DNA of 64,000 nt, taken from positions 4,154,001 through 4,218,000 of the forward strand of contig NC_013441.1 in assembly GCF_000024785.1 (NCBI RefSeq), given 5' to 3'. The stretch is from Gordonia bronchialis DSM 43247 (GTDB lineage: Bacteria; Actinomycetota; Actinomycetes; Mycobacteriales; Mycobacteriaceae). The position numbers and the translations under genes were made by a program. Below, piece after piece: positions 57,984 to 64,000 of the stretch. Below the pieces are notes generated by a model that was given only the letters and a program-made list of their open reading frames with translations, was not told the DNA's origin and searched no databases. Each line of letters starts with the position of its first letter. Position 1 is the stretch's first letter.

Positions 57984-59168
57984 ATGACCGCACCGGCGCC
58001 CTCGATCACCGAGGGCGCCGGTTCGGCGTCTGCGCTGCGTATCGGGTCCATCGAACTGGCCAGCCCGGTGGTGCTCGCACCGATGGCCGGGGTCACCAAC
58101 GTCGCCTTCCGCACCCTGTGCCGCGAGTTGGAGATCGCCCGGACCGGGACGGTCTCGGGCCTCTACGTCTGCGAGATGGTCACCGCCCGTGCCCTCGTCG
58201 AACGTCACCCGGTGACGATGCACATGACAACCTTCGCGCCGGAGGAGTCGCCGCGGTCGATGCAGCTCTACACCGTCGACCCCGAATACACCTATGCCGC
58301 AGCCAAGATGATCGTCGACGAGGATCTCGCCGACCACATCGACATGAACTTCGGCTGCCCGGTCCCCAAGGTGACGCGCAAGGGCGGCGGGTCGGCCATC
58401 CCGTACAAGCGGACCCTGTTCCGCAAGATCGTGGCCGCCGCCGTTCGCGCCACCGAGGGCACCGACATCCCGGTCACCGTGAAATTTCGTATCGGCATCG
58501 ACGACGAGCATCGCACCCACCTCGATGCCGGGCGCATCGCCGCCGAAGAGGGCGCCAAAGCCGTTGCGCTGCATGCCCGTACAGCGTCGCAGCGGTATTC
58601 CGGGCAAGCCGACTGGGATGAGATCGCCCGCCTGAAGGACCACGTCACCGACGTCCCGGTGCTCGGCAACGGCGACATCTTCGAACCCGTCGACGCGGTG
58701 GAGATGATGCGCCGCACCGGATGTGACGGCGTGGTGATCGGACGCGGCTGCCTTGGTCGCCCGTGGTTGTTCGCCGAACTCGCCGCCGAGATGAACGGCG
58801 TCGAGGCGCCCACGCCACCGACGCTCGGCGAGGTCGCCGACATCATCGTGCGGCACTGCGAACTCCTCGTCGCCCATCACGGAGAGATGAAGGGCTGCCG
58901 CGAGATTCGCAAGCATGTCGCCTGGTATCTGCGCGGCTTCCCCGCCGGCTCCGAGCTCCGGCGGCAGATGGCACTCGTCGAGACCGTCGACCAACTCCGC
59001 GAACTCGTGGCCACGCTGCCCGCCGACGTCCCCTTCCCCACCGACGGGCACGGGCCGCGCGGCCGACAGGGTTCGCCGGCCAAGGTCGCGCTACCCGACG
59101 GCTGGCTCGACGACCCCGACGAGGACGTCGTTCCGGAGGGCGCCGAGATCATGCACTCTGGCGGCTGA
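57984..59168 (+). CDS. dusB: tRNA-dihydrouridine synthase
   Basis: A 394-aa FMN enzyme of the Dus family: SPVVLAPMAGVTNVAFRTLCRELE at the start of the TIM barrel, HIDMNFGCPVPKVTRKGGGSAIP containing the catalytic Cys, ALHARTASQRYSGQADWDEIARLK, LGNGDIFEPVDAVEMMRRTGCDGVVIGRGCLGRPWLF (FMN phosphate), and a C-terminal helical RNA-binding part. It reduces uridines in tRNA D-loops. It starts 15 bp after the desaturase stop, so cotranscription is likely; the functional link is not obvious but the order is conserved in mycobacteria. Confidence 0.95.
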   Translation: MTAPAPSITEGAGSASALRIGSIELASPVVLAPMAGVTNVAFRTLCRELEIARTGTVSGLYVCEMVTARALVERHPVTMHMTTFAPEESPRSMQLYTVDPEYTYAAAKMIVDEDLADHIDMNFGCPVPKVTRKGGGSAIPYKRTLFRKIVAAAVRATEGTDIPVTVKFRIGIDDEHRTHLDAGRIAAEEGAKAVALHARTASQRYSGQADWDEIARLKDHVTDVPVLGNGDIFEPVDAVEMMRRTGCDGVVIGRGCLGRPWLFAELAAEMNGVEAPTPPTLGEVADIIVRHCELLVAHHGEMKGCREIRKHVAWYLRGFPAGSELRRQMALVETVDQLRELVATLPADVPFPTDGHGPRGRQGSPAKVALPDGWLDDPDEDVVPEGAEIMHSGG

Positions 59169-59352
59169 CCGCTTTACCAGCGCGAACGAGTGTTGCGACG
59201 GTCGTCACACACCGCTTTGGCTGAGATGGCTTCTCAGGTGCGATCAGTACTATGTCCCGAAGGTCCCGGCCGACGGGACCATGCCATGGTGCGCACCGCA
59301 GCGTTCAGCCCGATGCGAGGTGCCACAGGCATTCGGGGTTAAGAGGAATCAC

Positions 59353-61557
59353 GTGAGTCGTTGGACATCAGGACCGGACGGTCCGGAGCCCGGTGCCGGG
59401 GACAAGCGTCCCCGTCGTAGCCGGCGCGCCGGGCGTGACCGGGACGCCAACGACTTCCGCGAACGCTTCGGTGACGCGCGAGAAACCGGCGAGAAGCCGA
59501 CTACCGCCGCGGGTGACCCGCCGGCATCCGATTCGCCTGCCCATCCGAGCCTTCGGGAACCGCGGGCGGCCGACCGCTATGTCCGTGGCCGCACGCGATT
59601 GACCGTGCGCGAGCTCATGGAGCAGATGAATGCCGAGGAGCCGCCCGCCCGACGGGGCCTGGCTCCGGCAGCATCGCGGCAACCCGCACCCGACGAACGC
59701 CCCACCGCGGTCCACCACTTCGACGTCGCCTCGCCCGACTCCCCGGCACCCGCACCCGCCCCGGACATCGAGGCAACCCAGAAGATCCCGCCGATCACCA
59801 GCACGTCCGGCGTCGACCTCTCCGATGCGGCCACCGCCGAGCGCGCCTTCGAGGAATCCCGCGCGCAGGAAAGCCACGCTGCCCCGCCTCCCACGACCCC
59901 GCCGCCCGCGACACCGGTTCCGCCCGCGCCGCTGGAACCCACCCCCGACCTGACCTCTCGGATCGCCGCGCGTCCCACCCCCGAGCATCACCCGGAGAAG
60001 ACTGCCCAGCGTCACTCGGTGCGCCGCCGAGCCACCGTCACCGGGCGGGTCCTGGTGGCGCTCGCGTGCGTGACCGCGCTGGTCGGCACCGGTTTCGTCT
60101 GGGGATACCTCAAGAACTGGAACGGCGCGTGGCGGACCATCACCGCCGTCGACCCCGACGACGCGAACATCCGCAACAAAGAGGGACAGTACGGCGACGA
60201 GACCTATCTGATCGTCGGCACCGACACCCGCGGCGGCAACAACTCGCGCGTCGGTGCGGGTGACACCAGTGAGGTGGAGGGCGCGCGTTCCGACACCGTC
60301 ATCCTGGTCAACATCCCGGCTAACCGCAGCCGTGTGGTCGCGGTGTCCTTTCCGCGCGACCTGCAGGTCGACCGTCCCGACTGCAAGCAGTGGAACAACG
60401 ACGCCGGTTCCTACGGCGACACCCTCTACGGCGCCACCGGGGTCAAACTCAACAGCGTGTACGCCGACGGCGGACCGCAGTGCCTGGTCCGCACGCTGAC
60501 CGCGATGAGCGGGCTGAACATCAACCACTTCATCGCGATGGACTTCTACGGCTTCGAGAAGGTCGTCAACGCGGTCGGCGGTGTGGACGTCTGCTCCACC
60601 ACCTCGCTCTACGACTACGAACTCGGCGACATCCTCAAGCGCCCCGGCCACCAGACCCTCAAGGGCCGCAAGGCACTCAATTACGTTCGTGCGCGGACCA
60701 TCGCGTCGGAGGGCAACGGCGACTACGGCCGCATCAAACGCCAGCAGCTGTTCATGTCGTCGCTGCTGCGTTCGGTGCTGTCGAACAACGTGCTCTCCAA
60801 CCCGGCCAAGCTGAACACGATCGTCAACACCTTCATCCGCTACAGCTACGTCGACGGCGTGAACACCGAGTCGCTGCTCGACCTCGCCGAATCGATGGAG
60901 GGCATCGACGCCGGCAAGGTCTCCTTCATCACCGTGCCCACCACCGGCACGGCGACCGACGGCAGCAACAACGAGCTACCCAACACCGAGGGCATCGACG
61001 CGATCTTCAACGCGATCATCGACGATCAGCCCCTCCCCCGTGAGGGCGGCCGTAAGGCCAGCACCCCCGGCAGCAGCACCACCACCAGCACCGACGACTC
61101 GTCGAGCACGCCGCCACCCACCACCCCGGAAACCCCCACCCGGGTGTCGGCAACCGCACAGAACGCGGCCAACGTGGGTGTGCGGGTCCTCAACGGCACG
61201 GGCCGTACCGGGCTCGCCGGCGAGGTGTCGCAGCAACTCGCCAACAGCGGCTTCGACGTCCGAGGCGTTGCCGACGCATCGGAGAGCCGCACCGACACCG
61301 TCGTGCGGTACGGCCCCGGACAGCAGGACGCCGCCGCCACCCTGGCCGCCACCATCCCGGGTGCGACGATCCAGTCCGACCGCACCGTGCGGTCCGGCGT
61401 CGAGGTGATCCTGGGCAGCGGTTTCACCGGTTCCATCGGCTCGGTACCCGAGGTCGGCAGCGCGGTGTCGGTGGATCAGCTGCCGCCGTCGGTCCGCGCG
61501 AACAATCTGCCCAACGACCTGGCCATCACCAACGCCGGCGACACCACCTGCTCGTAG
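59353..61557 (+). CDS. LCP (LytR-CpsA-Psr) family ligase with LytR_C domain
   Basis: A 734-aa envelope protein. A long, Pro-rich, hydrophilic cytoplasmic region (1-230) precedes one membrane helix (VLVALACVTALVGTGFVWGYL, about 233-255). Residues 275-480 are the LCP catalytic domain (YLIVGTDTRGGNNSRVGAG, GARSDTVILVNIPANRSRVVAVSFPRDLQVD, MDFYGFEKVVNAVGGVDVC, GRKALNYVRAR with the pyrophosphate-binding Arg). A Thr/Ser linker leads to a LytR_C domain (about 605-690). LCP proteins attach arabinogalactan to peptidoglycan. GTG 59353 follows AGAGGA. The 184-bp gap before it shows nothing notable. Orthologue by position of Rv0822c. Confidence 0.93.
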   Translation: MSRWTSGPDGPEPGAGDKRPRRSRRAGRDRDANDFRERFGDARETGEKPTTAAGDPPASDSPAHPSLREPRAADRYVRGRTRLTVRELMEQMNAEEPPARRGLAPAASRQPAPDERPTAVHHFDVASPDSPAPAPAPDIEATQKIPPITSTSGVDLSDAATAERAFEESRAQESHAAPPPTTPPPATPVPPAPLEPTPDLTSRIAARPTPEHHPEKTAQRHSVRRRATVTGRVLVALACVTALVGTGFVWGYLKNWNGAWRTITAVDPDDANIRNKEGQYGDETYLIVGTDTRGGNNSRVGAGDTSEVEGARSDTVILVNIPANRSRVVAVSFPRDLQVDRPDCKQWNNDAGSYGDTLYGATGVKLNSVYADGGPQCLVRTLTAMSGLNINHFIAMDFYGFEKVVNAVGGVDVCSTTSLYDYELGDILKRPGHQTLKGRKALNYVRARTIASEGNGDYGRIKRQQLFMSSLLRSVLSNNVLSNPAKLNTIVNTFIRYSYVDGVNTESLLDLAESMEGIDAGKVSFITVPTTGTATDGSNNELPNTEGIDAIFNAIIDDQPLPREGGRKASTPGSSTTTSTDDSSSTPPPTTPETPTRVSATAQNAANVGVRVLNGTGRTGLAGEVSQQLANSGFDVRGVADASESRTDTVVRYGPGQQDAAATLAATIPGATIQSDRTVRSGVEVILGSGFTGSIGSVPEVGSAVSVDQLPPSVRANNLPNDLAITNAGDTTCS

Positions 61558-61601
61558 TCCGGCCCGTCGGAATCAGCGCCGGGAGATCGTCGACCAGCAA
61601 C

Positions 61602-61628
61602 GTTCACCCCTGTTCACGGTGTGTTCAT
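61602..61628 (+). promoter_or_regulatory. PHO-box-like direct repeats upstream of phoU
   Basis: GTTCA motifs start at 61602, 61612 and 61623 (GTTCACC, GTTCACG, GTTCATC), spaced 10 and 11 bp, like the direct-repeat PHO box of actinobacteria. A TATCCT -10 element (61663-61668) ends 6 bases before the phoU ATG, so the message may be leaderless with the repeats in an activator position. Confidence 0.55.
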
Positions 61629-61674
61629 CGCGCCGGATCGGGTTACCTCCACCACACGCCGGTATCCTGGTTCC

Positions 61675-62337
61675 ATGCGTACCGCGTACCACGAGCAGCT
61701 CGACGCGCTCAATACGATCCTCGGCGACATGTGTGAACTCGCCGGTGCCGCCATGTCCCGTGCCACCCAGGCGCTCCTGCAGGCCGATCTGTCGGTCGCC
61801 GAGTCCGTGATCACCGACAACGACCGGATGAGTGAGATGTCGGCGCGTGCCGAGGAGCAGGCCTTCGCGTTGCTCGCCCTGCAGGCGCCGGTCGCCGGTG
61901 ACCTGCGCGGTGTCGTCAGTGCCTTCCAGATCGTCGCCGATGTCGACCGGATGGGCGCGCTCGCGCTGCATGTCGCCAAGGTGGCGCGTCGTCGCCACCC
62001 GGCCAAGGCCCTCCCCGAAGAGGTCAACGGCTACTTCGCCGAGATGGGCCGACTGGCTGTGAAACTCGCCCACAACGCCCGGGAGGTCCTCGAGACCCAG
62101 GACCCCGAGGCCGCCGTCCACCTGCAGGAGGACGACGACGCGATGGACGATCTGCACCGGCACCTGTTCACCGTCCTGATGGACCGCGAATGGAGTCACG
62201 GCGTGGCCGCGGCCGTCGACGTCACTCTTCTCGGCCGCTACTACGAGCGCTTCGCCGATCACGCCGTCCTCATCGGTCGGCGCGTGGTTTTCCAGGCGAC
62301 AGGTAAGACGCCGGAGCAGTTCCAGCAGGTTTCCTAG
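61675..62337 (+). CDS. phoU: Phosphate transport/signalling regulator PhoU
   Basis: A 220-aa PhoU (PhoY2-like): [52 protein letters not shown], then [40 protein letters not shown], and the second repeat [22 protein letters not shown]. The E/D-x3-D motifs bind metal ions. PhoU restrains the phosphate two-component response when phosphate is plentiful, through the Pst transporter whose genes converge on it here. ATG 61675 follows a -10 element by 6 bases. The strong terminator at 62351-62389 is 13 bp after its stop. Confidence 0.96.
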   Translation: MRTAYHEQLDALNTILGDMCELAGAAMSRATQALLQADLSVAESVITDNDRMSEMSARAEEQAFALLALQAPVAGDLRGVVSAFQIVADVDRMGALALHVAKVARRRHPAKALPEEVNGYFAEMGRLAVKLAHNAREVLETQDPEAAVHLQEDDDAMDDLHRHLFTVLMDREWSHGVAAAVDVTLLGRYYERFADHAVLIGRRVVFQATGKTPEQFQQVS

Positions 62338-62350
62338 TCCCCCACATCAC

Positions 62351-62389
62351 ACCGCCGGCCGAGATGCTGTGTGCATCTCGGCCGGCGGT
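62351..62389. terminator. Strong stem-loop terminator after phoU
   Basis: Perfect 17-bp arms (62351-62367 and 62373-62389) with a 5-base loop TGTGT. It lies 13 bp beyond the phoU stop and is followed by GTGGTGG rather than a U-tract, as is common in GC-rich actinobacteria. Confidence 0.85.
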
Positions 62390-62448
62390 TGTGGTGGCAC
62401 ACTTGGCGAGATTTTTCCCTCGGCTCATCTGCCGTTAGGTTTGCGAAT

Positions 62449-62592
62449 ATGGGTCTCCACCATCCCACCGAGCCCGATGTGCGGGCCGTCGTCGAGCATG
62501 ACGAAGCCGCACATCGCCGCCAGATCCTGACCTACCTGGCCATCACCACGGCGCTTGCCGCGCTCGTGGTGCTCCTGCTCCTCGGTCTCTGA
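62449..62592 (+). CDS. 47-aa single-helix membrane protein
   Basis: MGLHHPTEPDVRAVVEHDEAAHRRQ is a hydrophilic head; ILTYLAITTALAALVVLLLLGL is a C-terminal membrane helix. A TAGGTT -10-like element (62436-62441) ends 7 bases before the ATG, suggesting a leaderless message, and no ribosome site is seen. It stands alone between the phoU terminator and the convergent pstB gene (9 bp). No family recognised; tail-anchored topology inferred from position of the helix. Confidence 0.6.
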   Translation: MGLHHPTEPDVRAVVEHDEAAHRRQILTYLAITTALAALVVLLLLGL

Positions 62593-62601
62593 GCGCGAGC
62601 A

Positions 62602-63378
62602 TCAGCCGAAGCGACCGGAGATGTAATCCTCGGTCTCGCGCTTGAGCGGGTTGGAGAACATGGTCTCCGTGTCGTTGATCTCGACGAGCTGCCCGGGCTG
62701 GCCTATGCCCTCGAGATTGAAGAACGCGGTCTGGTCACTCACGCGCGCGGCCTGCTGCATGTTGTGGGTGACGATGACGATCGTGTATTCCTTCTTGAGC
62801 TCGCCCATCAGGTCTTCGATGGCCAGCGTCGAGATCGGGTCGAGCGCCGAGCACGGCTCGTCCATCAACAGCACATCCGGCGACACCGCGATCGCCCGGG
62901 CGATGCACAGGCGCTGTTGCTGGCCACCGGAGAGACCGCCGCCCGGCTTGTCGAGGCGGTCCTTGACCTCTTCCCACAGGTTGGCACCGCGGAGGCTGAG
63001 TTCGGCGGTCTCGTCGAGCTGCGCCTTGTTGCGCACGCCCTGCAGTTTGAGGCCGGCGACGACGTTGTCGCGGATCGACATCGTCGGGAACGGGTTGGGG
63101 CGCTGGAACACCATGCCGATGGTCGAGCGCACGCTGACCGGGTCGACGCCCTTGCCGTAGATGTCCTCGCCGTCGAGCAGCACGCTACCGGTGGCGTAGG
63201 CGCCGGGGGTGACCTCGTGCATGCGGTTGAGCGTGCGCAGCACCGTCGACTTACCGCAGCCCGACGGGCCGATGAAGGCGGTGATGCAGCGCGGCGGGAC
63301 CTCGAGGGTCACGTCCTTGACGGCGTGGAAGCTGCCGTAATGGATGTTCAGGTCTTTGATGTCGAGACGCTTGGCCAT
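62602..63378 (-). CDS. pstB: Phosphate ABC transporter ATP-binding protein PstB
   Basis: A 258-aa ABC ATPase of the PstB type: Walker [10 protein letters not shown], the family-specific [24 protein letters not shown], signature [16 protein letters not shown], Walker [17 protein letters not shown], switch [18 protein letters not shown], and the end [16 protein letters not shown]. It powers phosphate import through PstA/PstC. It begins 63 bp after pstA ends, on the same strand, so it is the last gene of a pst operon that runs in from beyond the right edge. It converges on the small membrane gene and phoU. Confidence 0.97.
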   Translation of the reverse strand: MAKRLDIKDLNIHYGSFHAVKDVTLEVPPRCITAFIGPSGCGKSTVLRTLNRMHEVTPGAYATGSVLLDGEDIYGKGVDPVSVRSTIGMVFQRPNPFPTMSIRDNVVAGLKLQGVRNKAQLDETAELSLRGANLWEEVKDRLDKPGGGLSGGQQQRLCIARAIAVSPDVLLMDEPCSALDPISTLAIEDLMGELKKEYTIVIVTHNMQQAARVSDQTAFFNLEGIGQPGQLVEINDTETMFSNPLKRETEDYISGRFG

Positions 63379-63441
63379 GGTGGGGTTCCGATCTGTGTTG
63401 TCCGCTCCCCGCGGCGTGGGCGGGGCCGGGCCGCGAAGGGG

Positions 63442-64000
63442 TCAGAGGGTCTTGGTGGGCGCGGGCGCGGAGGACTTCCGCAAGGTCTTGGAGATGTGGA
63501 CGGCGAACCCGACCAGCTTGGGCAGGAACTTCGCGCCGAAGTAGACGAGCGCGACGAGGATCACCAGCGTCAGTGCGGCCCCCCACACCTTGTCGAAGGC
63601 GCTGGGACCGTTGTTGTACTGCTGCACCATCATCAGCGGAAGCGACTGCTGGTTGCCTTCGAAGGGATTCCAGTTCATCGCACGGGTGGAGCCGACGAGG
63701 ATCAGCACCGGGGCCGACTCACCCATCACGCGCGCGATCGCGAGCATGACGCCGGTGATGATGCCCGACAATGCGGTCGGCAGAACCACCCGCGCGATGG
63801 TCTTCCACTTCGGGATGCCCAACGCATACGACGCCTCGCGCAGATCCTGCGGGACGATCTTCAGCATCTCCTCGGTGGCCCGAACCACCAGCGGAACCAT
63901 CAGCAGCACCAGGGCGATCGCGACGACGAACCCCGACCGGGGCAGACCCAGGGTGGTCCGCCAGACCGCGTAGACGAACAGCGCCGCGACGATCGACGGC
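63442..64000 (-). CDS. pstA: Phosphate ABC transporter permease PstA (partial, start beyond the window)
   Basis: The last 185 residues of PstA; the frame is open to the right edge (64000), where it encodes AALFVYAVWRTTLGLPRSGFVVAIALVLLMVPLVVRATEEML. The cytoplasmic loop VPQDLREASYALGIPKWKTIARVVLPTALSGIITGVMLAIARVMGESAP is the EAA motif that contacts PstB. The YNNGPSAFDKVWGAALTLVILVALVYFGAKFL segment is the last helix. Followed by pstB. The N-terminal helices, and probably pstC and pstS, lie outside. Confidence 0.95.
   Translation of the reverse strand, partial: PSIVAALFVYAVWRTTLGLPRSGFVVAIALVLLMVPLVVRATEEMLKIVPQDLREASYALGIPKWKTIARVVLPTALSGIITGVMLAIARVMGESAPVLILVGSTRAMNWNPFEGNQQSLPLMMVQQYNNGPSAFDKVWGAALTLVILVALVYFGAKFLPKLVGFAVHISKTLRKSSAPAPTKTL

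Noticed and set aside
1..64000. tRNA, rRNA, prophage or classical IS elements
   Set aside because: No tRNA cloverleaf, transposase, integrase or phage structural gene was recognised on either strand.

Overview
The window is 64 kb of GC-rich DNA, densely packed with genes on both strands. It comes from a mycolic-acid actinomycete (order Mycobacteriales). The supporting families are F420-dependent luciferase-like oxidoreductases, DUF3558 lipoproteins, a WS/DGAT acyltransferase, a DUF222/HNH protein, a DesA-type acyl-ACP desaturase and an LCP-LytR_C ligase. The run desA - dusB - LCP - phoU | pstB at 56.9-63.4 kb matches the order I recall for M. tuberculosis Rv0824c-Rv0820. The overall gene mix looks most like Gordonia or a close relative; this is inference, since there is no rRNA here. 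I saw no tRNA, rRNA, CRISPR array, prophage or classical insertion sequence.

Left part (0-19 kb): a frameshifted amidohydrolase; a permuted class III CoA-transferase; a glutamine-type ABC importer whose binding protein is fused to its permease; a quinone oxidoreductase and a methyltransferase; a translationally coupled flavin monooxygenase / hydrolase / SDR operon divergent from a TetR gene with a clear operator; an F420 oxidoreductase; a coupled glycosyltransferase / methyltransferase / toroid-protein operon behind a ferredoxin-fused NADP reductase; and an acyl-ACP thioesterase. A KstR-type operator lies between the reductase and the thioesterase.

Middle (18-33 kb): a secreted propeller protein and two or three DUF3558 lipoproteins, one fused to an S4 RNA-binding domain; a large repetitive secreted protein; a DUF222/HNH gene beside dispersed repeats; and a guanidine/urea-type nitrogen operon (permease, two DUF1989 proteins, a carboxylase reduced to its carboxyltransferase half, allophanate hydrolase) with a twin operator and a TetR regulator.

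Next (33-53 kb): DUF4188/TetR/MarR genes; a P450-UbiB kinase pair controlled by a TetR gene; a DUF559 nuclease-like gene enclosed by two 39-bp palindromes that are exact reverse complements; valine-catabolism genes (mmsA, acyl-CoA dehydrogenase, mmsB); flavodoxin; a DMT transporter; a SixA-like phosphatase; an ArsR-SulP pair; nadE; a WS/DGAT acyltransferase; and a receptor kinase followed by what looks like a kinase-less copy of its own sensor half.

Right end (54-64 kb): a secreted glycine-zipper gene broken by an amber codon; two small secreted paralogues, one a deletion derivative; a KstR-box SnoaL-like gene; then the desA - dusB - LCP - phoU block with a PHO-box-like repeat, and the convergent pstB and partial pstA genes.
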